Source: Negativicutes bacterium (GTDB lineage Bacteria > Bacillota_C > Negativicutes > Sporomusales_B > JARLHX01). Taken from it: a stretch of 55,472 nt of DNA. Location: NCBI GenBank assembly GCA_031292015.1, contig JARLHY010000034.1, positions 1 through 55,472 on the forward strand. The letters are read 5' to 3'. The position numbers and the translations under genes were made by a program. Under the pieces are notes generated by a model. That model saw nothing but the letters and a program-made list of their open reading frames with translations. It was not told where the DNA came from and ran no database searches. Shown here one piece after another: positions 1-9,270 of the stretch (position 1 is the stretch's first letter; each line of letters starts with the position of its first letter).

Positions 1-219
1 CCAGGCGGTGGCGGCGGTGAGACTCACCAGCCCCTCGGCGATGGATGTCGACCGGCCGACAGCGAACGAGGCTCCGATGTTGCCGATAATCAGACCGATC
101 ACATAGTCATAAAGGGTGAGCTGGGCCAACGAGCGCCGTCCCATGATCTTCACCACAATCAATAATGCTCCCAGCGCCAGCAGTGTCCGATAGACGGTTT
201 CGGCGAATTCTTCCAGCAA
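1..219 (-). CDS. YetF/DUF421-family membrane protein, N-terminal part
   Basis: The gene runs off the left edge; 73 N-terminal residues are visible. They contain one clear membrane segment (about residues 13-24), then the basic MGRRSLAQLT stretch and the start of a second hydrophobic segment (YVIGLIIGNIG). This K-x-MGRR-x-LAQLT-x-YD pattern is typical of DUF421/YetF proteins, which have an N-terminal transmembrane bundle and a C-terminal soluble domain of unknown role. The start is a TTG preceded by a GGGGGG stretch about 5 nt upstream; no ATG fits. Function is unknown beyond the family, and the C-terminal domain cannot be seen here. Confidence 0.75.
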   Translation of the reverse strand, partial: MLEEFAETVYRTLLALGALLIVVKIMGRRSLAQLTLYDYVIGLIIGNIGASFAVGRSTSIAEGLVSLTAATAW

Positions 220-340
220 GGCGGTTCCCCCCAGTTCAGGCAGATCTCTTCTACAGCTAGTCTGTCCTGCCGGGCGAAAGTTTAATGTCTCAACCGAAAC
301 CGCAGCAATAAAATTGTGCCCGCGTTTTCACTGCACAAAA

Positions 341-375
341 AGAGGACTCCGGGGCGCTCTACCCCGGAGTCCTCT
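341..375 (-). terminator. Rho-independent terminator after the flavoprotein gene
   Basis: A perfect 14-bp stem (341-354 with 362-375) with a 7-nt loop is followed on the minus strand by a T-run (A-run at 337-341 on the plus strand). It closes the transcript of the flavoprotein gene at 484-1062. Confidence 0.85.
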
Positions 376-466
376 TCAGTTGGTACGCCTTGCCTTCGGC
401 TCCCTGCTCGCCGGCCGCCTTCAGCACCTCATCCACCAGGGAACTTGATTGGACCTGAATCCGGCT
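359..466 (-). pseudogene. Relic of a second flavodoxin-like gene
   Basis: Between the flavoprotein stop and its terminator, one minus-strand frame reads SSLVDEVLKAAGEQGAEGKAYQLKR before a stop at 359-361 inside the terminator stem. This resembles the first helix and second strand of NADPH-dependent FMN reductases/flavodoxins, where the phosphate loop GSPR-x-GNT is followed by LVDEVLKAA-x-x-GAE. The phosphate loop itself is degraded, no start codon with a ribosome site is present, and the rest of the fold is missing. I read it as the leftover of a deleted tandem paralogue; the match is by eye only. Confidence 0.4.
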
Positions 467-483
467 TTCGGTGGTTGCTTTCT

Positions 484-1062
484 TTAAGCGTTGACCTGTT
501 TCAACAGTTTGGCCATGTTTTTACCCAGAGTGCGGAACGTCTGGATTCCTTCCTCGTCTTTTTGCACATCGCCCGGTTCCAGTGACAGCGTCATATTCCA
601 GTAGCTTGATCCGGGAATGGTCATCTCGGCGATGCCAAAGAAGAAGTTGATGGCGGAATAAACGAAATTCGACCCGGCCCGCCGCACCGAAACCACAGCG
701 GCACCCACTTTGCCCCGGAGCATCTCCCCGTCGTTCGCCTTGGCGACAAAACCGCAGCGGTCGATCAGCGCCTTAACCTCGGTGGATACATTGCTGAAAT
801 AGGTGGGTGAGCCAATGATGATTCCGTCCGCCTCCTGCATCTTCCCGATAAACGTATTCATCTCATCATCCTGACGGACACAGCGGTTATCCTTTTTCTC
901 CCAGCACTTTCCACAGGCCAGACAGCCAAAAACCTTACGCCCGCCCAACTGGACAAATTCGGTTTCGATTCCTTCCTTCTTCAGTTCTTCAAGAACGATC
1001 TGAATGCTCTGGGCGGTATTGCCATTGGCTCTTGGACTTCCGTTAAACGCAACGACTTTCAT
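484..1062 (-). CDS. Iron-sulfur flavoprotein-like NADPH-dependent FMN reductase
   Basis: A 192-residue flavodoxin-fold protein. The FMN phosphate loop GSPRANGNT is at residues 8-16 and the GSPTYF loop, which contacts the flavin ring, is near residue 80. Between them is a compact cysteine cluster C47-x2-C50-x2-C53-x7-C61, the signature of archaeal/clostridial iron-sulfur flavoproteins (Isf) that bind a [4Fe-4S] cluster and pass electrons from ferredoxin to FMN. It could instead be a plain FMN/quinone reductase. The ATG at 1062 follows AGGAGGG; the longer frame upstream lacks a better site. It is divergent from the HxlR regulator, which probably controls it, suggesting a role in handling electrophiles or oxidants. 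Confidence 0.8.
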   Translation of the reverse strand: MKVVAFNGSPRANGNTAQSIQIVLEELKKEGIETEFVQLGGRKVFGCLACGKCWEKKDNRCVRQDDEMNTFIGKMQEADGIIIGSPTYFSNVSTEVKALIDRCGFVAKANDGEMLRGKVGAAVVSVRRAGSNFVYSAINFFFGIAEMTIPGSSYWNMTLSLEPGDVQKDEEGIQTFRTLGKNMAKLLKQVNA

Positions 1063-1120
1063 GAATACCCTCCTGACTATACATTCTTTTTGTTTCCCAA
1101 CCAATTCCTTCTATGCTATA

Positions 1121-1190
1121 ATAATAGATACTAGTATGGCAAAGAACAAGTACGCACTTTTTTGTAGCATAGTACCCGTTTATATACTAC
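1121..1190. promoter_or_regulatory. Divergent promoter region with HxlR-type dyads
   Basis: For the leftward flavoprotein gene, TTGTTC (1144-1149) and TATTAT (1121-1126) are spaced by 17 nt. A perfect dyad ATACTAGTAT lies in that spacer (1128-1137). Near the rightward promoter, TAGTA and TACTA arms separated by 10 nt (1170-1189) surround a candidate -10 TATACT (1183-1188). HxlR-family proteins such as YodB bind TACT/AGTA half-sites, so autoregulation plus control of the flavoprotein is likely. Promoters were found by inspection only. Confidence 0.5.
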
Positions 1191-1215
1191 CATCCTTCTA
1201 AGGAGTGATACAAAA

Positions 1216-1587
1216 ATGATCAGCTTCAAAAATACCAATTACCAGTGTTCCATGGAATTAACGCTGGATCTCATCGGCGGTAAGTGGAAATCATTGATCC
1301 TCTGGTATTTGGGCGAAAATACGCTACGGTTCAGCGAACTGAGAAAAGCCTTGCCCCAGGTCACGCCAAAAATGCTGACCCAGCAGCTCAGAGAACTGGA
1401 AGAAAGCGGACTGGTGAATCGGCACATCTATACTCAGATACCGCCAAAGGTTGAATATTCCCTCACCGGGGCCGGCAAGAGCCTTTTGCCGATTTTGGCG
1501 ACACTGTGTGAGTGGGGTCTCAACTATGTAAGTGAGGCTGAGGCTACCGGCAAAGAATCCGTCTGTCAGCCATTAGAGCAGCTATAA
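1216..1587 (+). CDS. HxlR-family winged-helix transcriptional regulator
   Basis: A 123-residue protein of normal HxlR length. It begins with a conserved cysteine (NYQCSMELTLDLIGGKWK; Cys11), followed by the recognition-helix region (FSELRKALPQVTPKMLTQQLRELEESGL) and a wing (IPPKVEYSLTGAGKSL). In relatives such as YodB, CatR and HypR the N-terminal cysteine senses quinones, diamide or aldehydes and releases the repressor from DNA. An AAGGAG site lies 9 nt before the ATG. The divergent flavoprotein and TACTAGTA-type dyads between the genes point to local redox control. Confidence 0.9.
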   Translation: MISFKNTNYQCSMELTLDLIGGKWKSLILWYLGENTLRFSELRKALPQVTPKMLTQQLRELEESGLVNRHIYTQIPPKVEYSLTGAGKSLLPILATLCEWGLNYVSEAEATGKESVCQPLEQL

Positions 1588-1597
1588 CGTTGTTTTC

Positions 1598-1631
1598 GCG
1601 GCCCCGCCTTTCCGGCGGGGCCGCTTTTTTT
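1598..1631 (+). terminator. Terminator of the HxlR regulator gene
   Basis: An 11-bp perfect GC-rich stem (1598-1608 with 1614-1624), loop TTTCC, then seven T residues, 10 nt after the stop codon. Confidence 0.93.
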
Positions 1632-1722
1632 GCCGGTGAGCCTGGCTTGCCGTCTTTTGCTTACTATACCCAAGTTTCCTTTTATTGTATATCACCTGAC
1701 ACCATATATGCGGCAGAGCAAA

Positions 1723-1747
1723 AAAAAAGAGCCAATGGCTCTTTTTC
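1723..1747 (-). terminator. Terminator of the MCP-cheW operon
   Basis: AGAGCC/GGCTCT arms with an AAT loop, extended by A:T pairs; on the minus strand the stem runs into a long T stretch. It lies just past the cheW stop. Confidence 0.8.
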
Positions 1748-1761
1748 ATCATCTGTTCGGC

Positions 1762-2217
1762 TCAACCTGTTTTCTCAGCCTGCCTTGCCCAGTTGGCAAG
1801 TTCGTCCCGGTCCACCAGCTTTCCCAGTTCCAGTAGGATCAGCAGCCTGTCCCCGGTCTTGCCGATTCCCCGGATATAGGTCCTATCTCCCGTGGTCTGA
1901 GCCGGAACGGCTTCAATAGCAGAATCCGCCAGCCGCAGGACTTCTGAAACTGCATCAACAACCACACCGAACGTCTCGGCGCCGTTCTCGATGATCAGCG
2001 CCTGCCGCTGTCCCTTCGTCCCGGCAACTGCAAACCGGCCGGCCAGGTCGATCACTGGAATAACCTTGCCGCGCAGATTGACGATCCCCTCGAAATATCC
2101 GGGGGTACCGGGCAGTTTCGTTGCCCCCTGATACTGGATGATCTCCCGAACCTGGCGGATCGGCACACCGTATTCCTCTTTCCCCAGGTGAAAAACAACG
2201 ACTTGTTCTTCAGCCAC
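1762..2217 (-). CDS. cheW: Chemotaxis coupling protein CheW
   Basis: A stand-alone CheW of about 151 residues with the usual landmarks: the first beta strand QVVVFHLGKEEYGVPI, the NLRGKVIPVIDLAGRF receptor/kinase-binding segment, and GVVVDAVSEVLRL. CheW bridges chemoreceptors and the P5 domain of CheA. Two GTG codons at 2220 and 2217 follow GGGGAGG; 2217 gives the better 7-nt spacing. The gene starts 11 nt after the MCP stop, so the two are co-transcribed. No cheA is adjacent, so this CheW must join a kinase encoded elsewhere or the hybrid CheA at 22.6-25.3 kb. Confidence 0.93.
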   Translation of the reverse strand: MAEEQVVVFHLGKEEYGVPIRQVREIIQYQGATKLPGTPGYFEGIVNLRGKVIPVIDLAGRFAVAGTKGQRQALIIENGAETFGVVVDAVSEVLRLADSAIEAVPAQTTGDRTYIRGIGKTGDRLLILLELGKLVDRDELANWARQAEKTG

Positions 2218-2230
2218 CACACTACCTCCC

Positions 2231-4204
2231 CTACAACTTGAACTTGCTGACAGCCTGGGCCAGTTCCTCGGCCATCTTGGCCAGTGCCTGGCTGGAGGCG
2301 GCAATCTCTTCCATCGACGCAGACTGTTCCTCAGTGGCTGCCGACACCGTTTGCGCCTGGCTCGCCGTGTCTTTGCTGACTACATCAATCTCCCGCACCG
2401 CGGCCACGATTTGCTGGCCGCCGCTGGCCATTTGCTGAATGGCTGCCGATATTTCCCGGATTTCGGTCGATACTTCGTTGAAGGAAACAAAAATATCCTG
2501 GAAGGTGCGGCCGGCGTCGTTCACAACCTCTGTGCCCACCCTGACTTCCTTGGTTCCTTCGTTCATGGCCACCACAGCACTGTCGGTGTCTTGGCGAATT
2601 TCGGTGATCAGTGCGGCGATCTGTTTGGCTGCATCCTGGGATTGTTCGGCAAGTTTGCGGACTTCTTCGGCGACAACGGCAAAGCCGCGTCCCTGCTCGC
2701 CGGCCCTGGCAGCCTCAATGGCGGCATTCAGCGCCAGCAGGTTGGTCTGGCCGGCGATGCCGGCTATGGTGTCGACAATCTGGCCAATCTCCTTGGACCG
2801 TTCGCCCAGTTTGGTTACCACCTGGGCCGACTGCGTGACCGTTTCTTCGATATGCTCCATTTGCACGATGGCTTTTTGGACGACTTTGCTGCCTTCCTGG
2901 GCCGCTTCGGCCGATTTGGCCGAGGTGCCGGCGACGGCGTTGGCGTTGACGGCGACCTGGTGGATACCTGCCGACATCTGCTCGACGATAGCGGTAGTGC
3001 CGCCGACGGCCTTCAGCTGATGTTCGGCGCCGGTGGCAACCTCGGTGATGACGGTGGCCACCTGGTTGGCCGCCTGGGCTGACTGCTCGGCGCTGGCGGT
3101 GAGCTCTTCGGACGAGGCGGCTACCTGATCGGTGGCCTGCCGGACCTGCCTGATGAGCCGGCGCAGGTTTTCGGTCATTTTTTCAAAGGCTTGCCCCAGG
3201 CGTCCTATTTCGTCGTTGGAAACGATGCCCAGACTATTGAGCGAAATATCGCCGTCGGCGATGCGGTTCGCCGCCGTTTCCAGTTCTCTGAGCGGCCTGG
3301 CCATCCGCCGGGCGTACCAGGCAACGACCAGCCCTGTGACAATCAGTACGATCAGGATCGTCACCAGTGATATTATCGTCAACGACGACACAGCCGCGGT
3401 CACTTCCACCACCGGCACCCTGACCGCCAGGGACCAGTTCGTTCCAGGCACCGGCGCATAAGCATAGTACACATCGGTTCCTTGGGAAGCGACCTGCAGG
3501 ATGCCTTGCTCTCCTTTGACCATCCGCTCCGTGACCGCCTTCTGCCCGGCGTCGGCGTTGGCGTCCTTAAGGGGATTGAGCTTCATTGCCATATCTTTAT
3601 TCGGATGAATAATTCTCAGCCCGTCCCCTTGGGCAAGAAGAGCATAGCCGGTTTGACCGGCTTTGATTGCCAGCACCTTCTTGGCAAGACCGGCCATATC
3701 CACGGCTCCGTACAGCACGCCGATGACCTTGCCGTCGGCCTTCACCGGGGCGGCCACCACGCTCACAACATGGCCGGTAGACTTGGACAGGATCGGGTCG
3801 GAAACCGATTTCTGGCCCTGCATCGCTTTTTGGAAATAATCGCGGTCGGCCACATTACTTACCGCTCCCAATGAATTGATAAACGCTCCGTCCGGGGAAG
3901 CGAAGCCTATACTGTCATAGACGCTTTTCACCTTCGCCACATTGGTCAGAAAAGGGCCGATGGCCTCCTTGTTGCCGCTTTGAACCACCGGGGCCACCGA
4001 CATAACCTCCATCTCGTCGGCGCGGGCCTCCAGCCAGTCGCCGATATCGCCGGCGGAATTCGTCGCCTTCTCGGTCATATCGGTGATAATGCCTTCGCTG
4101 ATGATCGTCCGGGCCTTCCAGTAGTTGAGTCCACCCAGCGCGCTCAACGCGATGATAAAGATGACGAGGATGGTTACAGTCAGCTTGGTCTGAATACTCT
4201 TCAT
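2231..4204 (-). CDS. Methyl-accepting chemotaxis protein with dCache sensor
   Basis: A 657-residue receptor with a signal-anchor helix (about residues 8-28), a periplasmic region of about 240 residues fitting a double-Cache domain ([27 protein letters not shown] and [14 protein letters not shown] pieces), a second membrane helix (about 280-300), HAMP ([17 protein letters not shown]) and a long cytoplasmic coiled coil. The kinase-control tip is canonical ([21 protein letters not shown], in two overlapping parts). dCache domains commonly bind amino acids or organic acids; the ligand is not predictable here. The ATG follows GGGAGG, and the gene heads an operon with cheW. Upstream is the shared promoter cassette at about 4396-4440. 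Confidence 0.93.
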   Translation of the reverse strand: MKSIQTKLTVTILVIFIIALSALGGLNYWKARTIISEGIITDMTEKATNSAGDIGDWLEARADEMEVMSVAPVVQSGNKEAIGPFLTNVAKVKSVYDSIGFASPDGAFINSLGAVSNVADRDYFQKAMQGQKSVSDPILSKSTGHVVSVVAAPVKADGKVIGVLYGAVDMAGLAKKVLAIKAGQTGYALLAQGDGLRIIHPNKDMAMKLNPLKDANADAGQKAVTERMVKGEQGILQVASQGTDVYYAYAPVPGTNWSLAVRVPVVEVTAAVSSLTIISLVTILIVLIVTGLVVAWYARRMARPLRELETAANRIADGDISLNSLGIVSNDEIGRLGQAFEKMTENLRRLIRQVRQATDQVAASSEELTASAEQSAQAANQVATVITEVATGAEHQLKAVGGTTAIVEQMSAGIHQVAVNANAVAGTSAKSAEAAQEGSKVVQKAIVQMEHIEETVTQSAQVVTKLGERSKEIGQIVDTIAGIAGQTNLLALNAAIEAARAGEQGRGFAVVAEEVRKLAEQSQDAAKQIAALITEIRQDTDSAVVAMNEGTKEVRVGTEVVNDAGRTFQDIFVSFNEVSTEIREISAAIQQMASGGQQIVAAVREIDVVSKDTASQAQTVSAATEEQSASMEEIAASSQALAKMAEELAQAVSKFKL

Positions 4205-4395
4205 GAATAATTCCTCCCAATAAATCTTCTGTCCTGTACGAATACTGGTTAATCGTTGCGCAGCCGGGGGCGAACGCGGTCCGGTCCGCTGCGATAAGGC
4301 CGGAACAACCGGAAAGAAAAATACAATTTATCAAACATGTAGTTTTTTCTACAATAATTTTCATAATATTACATAAAGTTACAGTAATATTTTAC

Positions 4396-4440
4396 ATACT
4401 ATTCATATATTTTACTATTATCAATAGCCGATGAATTTTA
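4396..4440 (-). promoter_or_regulatory. Promoter of the MCP-cheW operon with conserved upstream block
   Basis: On the minus strand TTGATA (4419-4424) and TAGTAT (4396-4401) are exactly 17 nt apart. Immediately upstream is ATTCATCGGCTA. The same block, ATTTATCGGTTA plus TTGAGA, recurs at 9805-9825 in front of the other chemosensory operon, and both lie next to a long hairpin. The 305-nt gene-free stretch 4205-4509 otherwise holds only AT-rich leader sequence. Confidence 0.55.
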
Positions 4441-4450
4441 GCTAATCTAA

Positions 4451-4487
4451 AAGGGAATTTTTATCCACCTAGGATAAAAATTCCCTT
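4451..4487 (-). terminator. Long hairpin terminating the HD-GYP/MCP operon
   Basis: A perfect 16-bp stem (4451-4466 with 4472-4487), loop ACCTA, starts about 23 nt after the MCP stop at 4510. The stem contains GGATAAAAA, as does the paralogous hairpin at 9834-9876. The T-run on the minus strand is weak, so it may also be part of the promoter cassette. Confidence 0.7.
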
Positions 4488-4509
4488 CTATTTTCTTCCG
4501 GGGTTACGC

Positions 4510-6201
4510 TTACATCTTGAACTTATTGATGGTCGCGTCGAGTTCTGTCGCCATTTTGGACAGGGATTCCGCGCTGGTCGTCACCTCGTGCAGGCTGGCG
4601 TTCTGCTCCTCGGCCGCCGCGGCCAGGGTCTGGGTACTGGCGCTGGTTTCCTCGGACACGGCACCGATGTTTTGCACGTTGGCGACGATTTCCTGCATCC
4701 CTTTGGCGGTCTCTTCGATCGCCCGGCTAATCTGACCGATACCGGTCTGAGCCTGCCCCAGCTTGTCGACAATGGCCTCAAACCCTTTGGCTGTTTCGGC
4801 TGCGGCCTCTTTTCCGGCCGCTACTTCGCTGTTGGCCTTGGCGACAACGCTTACCGAGAATTCGATATCTGTGGTCATTTTCCCGATAATCTCACCGATA
4901 TGCCGGGTCGCGTCGGCGCTCTGTTCGGCCAGCTTGCGGACCTCTTCGGCCACCACGGCGAAGCCTCTTCCTGCTTCTCCGGCCCGGGCGGCTTCGATAG
5001 CGGCGTTGAGGGCCAGCAGGTTGGTCTGCCCGGCGATGTTGCTGATGACGGTGATGATTTCCTGGATCTGGGACGAACCTTTGACCAGGGCGGACGACAC
5101 ATCGGTGATCTCCTTCATTGAGCTTTCAATGGTTTCGTTCTGGGATACCACCTTCTGAATGAGCTGCATACCCGCGCCGGCGTCGGTGACGGCCTTTTGG
5201 GTGGTGTTGTTGACTTCCGCCGCACTGGCGTTCATTTCCTGGGCCCCGGCGGTGACTTGCTGGATAACCGCCGAAATCCCGGTGATGTTATTCGTGTTCT
5301 GCGCCGAGCCGGCGGCGATATCCCCGCTGGTATTGGCGATAACCTCAGAGGTGCGCATCTGCTCTTCCACCGTGGTCGTCAGTTCCTCGCTGGACGCAGC
5401 CAGAGTGTCGGCGCTGTTTCTGACCTGACTGACGATACCTTTCAGGGCTTTCTTCATCCCGATAAGAGCATCAGCCATATCCCCAATTTCGTCGTTACGG
5501 GTTGCGTTTACATCCGGTCTGCTCAGATCAAGCTCGCTCATTGTCAGCAGGTCCCCGCGCAGATTCCTCATCCGCCGGGCCAGGTTGCGGCTGTACCAGA
5601 AATTCAGGGCCGTGACCGCAATAACAACCACAATACACAAACCAGTAACTGTTTTTAAAACAACGTTCTGCTTATCATTCAATTTATCGACCGCTTGTTT
5701 CAGGGCCATATCCTGAGCCTTTACGACCTCATCAAACTGAGTGCTGATAACCTCCGTCTTTTGCCTGGCCGCTGCCGTGACAGTGCTGAGAGCCGGATCG
5801 TTTGCCCGCCTGGCTGCTATGATCCGGTTGATATCCTCCACATATGCGACAAGCAGCGAATGCAGCTTTTGGCCTTCCCGTCTGCTGTCCGCCGAACCTG
5901 TGGCGGCAACGAAAGTCTTTACCTTTTCGATACTGGCATTCAAGTCCTTCGCAGTCTCAGCGGCATAATTTTCGTCGCCATAGGCAATGTACCCGCGAAT
6001 ATCCCCGGTCACTGAGTCAAAATCGTCCTGGGCCTTAAGTAACGCCATGGTCCTTTGTACCGGCCCGGTCAGCATATTCTGGTAGGCCTCGTCGGCATCC
6101 CTGTACTGATAAATCACCACACCGAGCAAAACGAGTAAAGCTGCGATTGCTACTCCAAACATCGCGCCAAGCTGCGTTCCTATCGTCATCCTCGTTTTCA
6201 A
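4510..6201 (-). CDS. Methyl-accepting chemotaxis protein, four-helix-bundle sensor
   Basis: A 563-residue receptor. An N-terminal membrane helix (about 11-30) precedes a wholly helical region to about residue 185 with no Cache-like strands, fitting a 4HB_MCP domain. A second membrane helix (about 188-206), HAMP ([17 protein letters not shown] AS2 region) and a cytoplasmic hairpin follow, with the tip [20 protein letters not shown]. Such sensors often monitor small ligands or energy state. It is the last gene of the operon starting at 9657 and follows the MCP at 6244-8028 by about 42 nt. The ATG at 6201 opens directly on the basic signal-anchor segment. Confidence 0.92.
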   Translation of the reverse strand: MKTRMTIGTQLGAMFGVAIAALLVLLGVVIYQYRDADEAYQNMLTGPVQRTMALLKAQDDFDSVTGDIRGYIAYGDENYAAETAKDLNASIEKVKTFVAATGSADSRREGQKLHSLLVAYVEDINRIIAARRANDPALSTVTAAARQKTEVISTQFDEVVKAQDMALKQAVDKLNDKQNVVLKTVTGLCIVVVIAVTALNFWYSRNLARRMRNLRGDLLTMSELDLSRPDVNATRNDEIGDMADALIGMKKALKGIVSQVRNSADTLAASSEELTTTVEEQMRTSEVIANTSGDIAAGSAQNTNNITGISAVIQQVTAGAQEMNASAAEVNNTTQKAVTDAGAGMQLIQKVVSQNETIESSMKEITDVSSALVKGSSQIQEIITVISNIAGQTNLLALNAAIEAARAGEAGRGFAVVAEEVRKLAEQSADATRHIGEIIGKMTTDIEFSVSVVAKANSEVAAGKEAAAETAKGFEAIVDKLGQAQTGIGQISRAIEETAKGMQEIVANVQNIGAVSEETSASTQTLAAAAEEQNASLHEVTTSAESLSKMATELDATINKFKM

Positions 6202-6243
6202 GTGTATACCCCTCCATCTTTTCTCTGGGCCAGATATGCGCCT

Positions 6244-8028
6244 CTATATCTTGAACCTGCTCACAGCCTGGGCCAGTTCCTCGGCCATCCTGGCCAGAGC
6301 CTGACTGGAAGCGGCAATTTCCTCCATGGTCGCGGACTGCTCTTCGGTGGCGGCCGACACCGTCTGCGCTCGCCCGGCCGTGTCCTTGCTTACGACGTCG
6401 ATTTCCCGCACCGCAGCCACGACCTGCTGACTGCCGCCCGCCATCTGCTGGATTGCCGCCGAGATCTCCCTGATCTGACCGGTGACTTCATTGAAGGAGG
6501 CGAAGATATGCTTGAATGTATCGCCAGCCTCGTTGACTACCTGAGCACCCACCTGGACTTCCTTGGTGCCTTCGCTCATGGCGACAACCGCGCTGTCGGT
6601 GTCCTGCTGGATTTCGCCGATCAGCCCCGCGATCTGCTTGGCCGCATCCTGAGACTGTTCCGCCAGCTTGCGGACTTCCTCCGCCACCACGGCGAAACCT
6701 CTTCCCGCTTCTCCGGCCCGGGCGGCCTCGATGGCGGCGTTGAGCGCCAGGAGATTTGTCTGTCCGGCGATACCGGAAATAGTGCCGACGATCTGGCCAA
6801 TTTCCTTGGACCGGTCGCCCAGTTTTGCGACCACCCGGGAAGAACGGGTAACGGTTTGTTCGATATATTCCATCTGGCTTATGGCCTTTTCCACCGCTTT
6901 GCTGCCTTCGGCCGCAGCCTCGGCCGAGTTGCTCGAAGTGCCGGCGACAGTGTTGGCGTTGACGGCGATCTGCTGGATGCCTGCAGTCATCTGACCAATA
7001 GTTGACGCCGTTTCATCCACCGCCTTCAGTTGTTTCTCAGCCCCGTCGGCGACTTCCGTTATCACCACGGCCACCTGATTGGCGGCCTGGGCCGACTGCT
7101 CGGCGCTGGCGGTGAGCTCTTCGGCCGAGGCCGATACCTGCTCTGTTGCTTTCATGATGTTGCGGATGACATTTCGCATGTTCTTATTCAGCGCATCGAA
7201 CGCCTTGGCCATGTCTCCAAACTCATCTGCACGCCGCAGAAAAGCTGGATCGACATCCTGGGAATAGTCCCCGTCAGCCATCTTCATGATCCGGGTCCTC
7301 ATCACCAGGAACGGTTTTGCCAGACTGTTCCCCAGATAAAAGGCTAAAATAGCGGATAAGACCAGCGCGGAGAGACAGGAGAAAACCCCCAGAAGAATAT
7401 TGGTTCTCAATTGAGAGGCCTGTTGCTGCGCCTTTTTTTGGACGAAGGCATCGATGTCGTCGGTCCAGTTGCCTGTGCCGACAACCCAGTTATAAGGCTT
7501 GAACAGCCGGGTATACGCACGTTTCGGAAGCTGCTCGGTCTGATTCGGTTTGGCAAACCAGTAGTCGGTATAGCCGCCTTCCGGTTTGATGCCGTTGGCT
7601 ACGAAACCATCTTTGACAAATGTAAAACCTTTTGCGTCTTTAGCCTCATAACGGCTTTTCCCTTCCTGCTCCGCTCTCCCCAGCAGCACAACATTGACGC
7701 CCTCCGCGGTATCCACCCAGAAATAGTTGCCGTTATCGAAACGAAGATTTCTAATGATGTCAGCCGCGCGTTTCTTAGCTTCCGCTTCGGGGAGAAGCCC
7801 TTTTTGCTGTTGGTCATATACATCCTGCAGCAGGCTCAATACCGTTTCAACCTGTAATTTGACACTGCGGTCGAATTGTTCATAAAGAATGGTACGGGCC
7901 TGCTTTATTTCCTCATCATTCGCTCTGACAGTTTCGTAGATATTATAGATGCCGACTACTGTTGCACCAATCAGGCCGGTAAGTACCATCGCCACAATAA
8001 TTTTGTGCTTGATCGAATTCAACACCAT
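6244..8028 (-). CDS. Methyl-accepting chemotaxis protein with single Cache (sCache_2) sensor
   Basis: A 594-residue receptor. After the first membrane helix, the periplasmic part holds an NGNYFWVDTAEGVNVVLLG core and a YWFAKPNQTEQLPKRAYTRL segment ending in YNWVVGTGNWTDDID, the pattern of sCache_2 domains, which usually bind short carboxylates. A second membrane helix, HAMP and a canonical signalling hairpin follow. The ATG at 8028 sits behind GGGAGGGG; an in-frame ATG 30 nt upstream overlaps that ribosome site and is not preferred. Its cytoplasmic part is very similar to that of the MCP at 2231-4204, so the two are recent paralogues with swapped sensors. Confidence 0.92.
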   Translation of the reverse strand: MVLNSIKHKIIVAMVLTGLIGATVVGIYNIYETVRANDEEIKQARTILYEQFDRSVKLQVETVLSLLQDVYDQQQKGLLPEAEAKKRAADIIRNLRFDNGNYFWVDTAEGVNVVLLGRAEQEGKSRYEAKDAKGFTFVKDGFVANGIKPEGGYTDYWFAKPNQTEQLPKRAYTRLFKPYNWVVGTGNWTDDIDAFVQKKAQQQASQLRTNILLGVFSCLSALVLSAILAFYLGNSLAKPFLVMRTRIMKMADGDYSQDVDPAFLRRADEFGDMAKAFDALNKNMRNVIRNIMKATEQVSASAEELTASAEQSAQAANQVAVVITEVADGAEKQLKAVDETASTIGQMTAGIQQIAVNANTVAGTSSNSAEAAAEGSKAVEKAISQMEYIEQTVTRSSRVVAKLGDRSKEIGQIVGTISGIAGQTNLLALNAAIEAARAGEAGRGFAVVAEEVRKLAEQSQDAAKQIAGLIGEIQQDTDSAVVAMSEGTKEVQVGAQVVNEAGDTFKHIFASFNEVTGQIREISAAIQQMAGGSQQVVAAVREIDVVSKDTAGRAQTVSAATEEQSATMEEIAASSQALARMAEELAQAVSRFKI

Positions 8029-8171
8029 GTTTTCCCCTCCCATTGACTCAACTTGCATAATTGCATTATGCCTGCCGCAGCTTCACATGCGAGAGTAAAA
8101 AAATCGGGTTCAGCGCCGGATGGTTGTGACAGCCGATAATTGGCGCATTGCCTGCCGTCCTTGGATCGTCG

Positions 8172-9230
8172 CTACCCTGTATCCGCCTTGCCGGGATTCA
8201 TTGCAATGATTGTCACATCATTGCGGTGAGCCAGATTGATGAAACAGCCTGTCTTTTTTCGCACAATCGGTTTAGCCATAGTCGTCTGATCCATGGCTAC
8301 GACTGTGGCTTCGGAACCGTCCGACAGCCGTACCTCCACGCCGATGAAGGCTTGTTGGGCCTTGGCTATGAAAATATTGCACAGCCTGGGATCCAGCTTG
8401 TCAAACATCTGGCTGCCGACTTCCTCTATCGCCTGAAATGGCGTTTGGGCGGCCCGGTAGGTCCTGTCAGATGTGACCGCGTCATAAATATCGGCGATGG
8501 CGATGATTTTTGCGCCTGATGTGATTTCGCAGCCGGCCAGCCCGCGCGGATATCCGCTTCTGTCCATTCTTTCATGATGCTGGTCAACCCCTGACAGCAC
8601 TCCATCAGCTAAAGGATTGACCGACCGCAGCAGCTCGGAACCCAACATCGGGTGCTGTCTCATAACCTTCCATTCGCAAGGGTCGAGTTTGCCGGGCTTG
8701 TTCAAGATTGGCAGCGGGATTTGCGTTTTGCCAATATCGTGCAGGAATCCGGCCAAAATCAGTTCCTGCAGCATCGCCCCTCCATAGCCCGCCCATTTGC
8801 CGATCAGACCGGCTATCATCCCCACATTGAGCGAATGGCCGAAAACATAGTCGTCGGCTTTTTGAAGCATCGCAAGGTAGCCTAGGACACCTGCTCCTGA
8901 GGCGATGACCTTCTGCGTTTGCTCCACAAGCTCGTTTATTTCCGTAATCGCCAGGGTTTTAAAGAACCGCGCCTTTTCGAAAGTGTCGGCCAACCGCTTG
9001 GCCATCGCCTGATGAATGCCTTCAAACCGCCGGTAGCCCGGCTCCTTTTGTCCGTCCGAATCCATAATCTCTGCCGACGAAACAGACCAGCCTCCCAGCC
9101 GGGAAATTTTATGTTTGGTCAAAACAGCCCTTTCTCCGATGACGGTTCTCCCGTCATCGGAGAAAACGGCCCTGGCGAGTACCATGCCGGGCTTCAGATC
9201 ATGAAATGAATAGGTGCGCGAACCCTTCAT
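8172..9230 (-). CDS. HD-GYP domain cyclic-di-GMP phosphodiesterase
   Basis: A 352-residue cytosolic protein. The N-terminal 55 residues (DLKPGMVLARAVFSDDGRTV) are the small strand-rich module often found before HD-GYP domains. The catalytic domain has FGHSLNVG, the metal-binding FLHDIGK, the downstream QHHERMDRSGYP (HHE plus GYP), and DIYDAVTSDRTYR. These are the residues needed for a di- or tri-iron site hydrolysing c-di-GMP. The last 50 residues form a separate strand-rich tail. It lies in one operon with two chemoreceptors, tying second-messenger turnover to motility sensing. The ATG at 9230 lies 6 nt after GGAGGT; the ATG at 9236 abuts it. Confidence 0.92.
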   Translation of the reverse strand: MKGSRTYSFHDLKPGMVLARAVFSDDGRTVIGERAVLTKHKISRLGGWSVSSAEIMDSDGQKEPGYRRFEGIHQAMAKRLADTFEKARFFKTLAITEINELVEQTQKVIASGAGVLGYLAMLQKADDYVFGHSLNVGMIAGLIGKWAGYGGAMLQELILAGFLHDIGKTQIPLPILNKPGKLDPCEWKVMRQHPMLGSELLRSVNPLADGVLSGVDQHHERMDRSGYPRGLAGCEITSGAKIIAIADIYDAVTSDRTYRAAQTPFQAIEEVGSQMFDKLDPRLCNIFIAKAQQAFIGVEVRLSDGSEATVVAMDQTTMAKPIVRKKTGCFINLAHRNDVTIIAMNPGKADTG

Positions 9231-9270
9231 GCCCATACCTCCTGCGTTAGAAGAACAGCCGTCTCAACTG

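Noticed and set aside
2351..3082. Long plus-strand open frames opposite the MCP genes (also at 4588, 6202 and elsewhere)
   Set aside because: They are antisense shadows of GC-rich coding sequence, with no ribosome sites and low-complexity Gly/Asp/His-rich translations.
4415..4440. Sigma-28 (SigD) promoter suggested by GCCGATGA near the MCP gene
   Set aside because: The box is on the strand opposite to the MCP, and no TAAA lies 15 nt upstream of it; the second copy reads ACCGATAA, also without a -35.
6244..8028. Recent gene duplication or repeat array among the MCPs at 2-8 kb
   Set aside because: Similarity is confined to HAMP and the signalling hairpin, which are conserved in all receptors; the sensor parts differ, so this is normal MCP paralogy.
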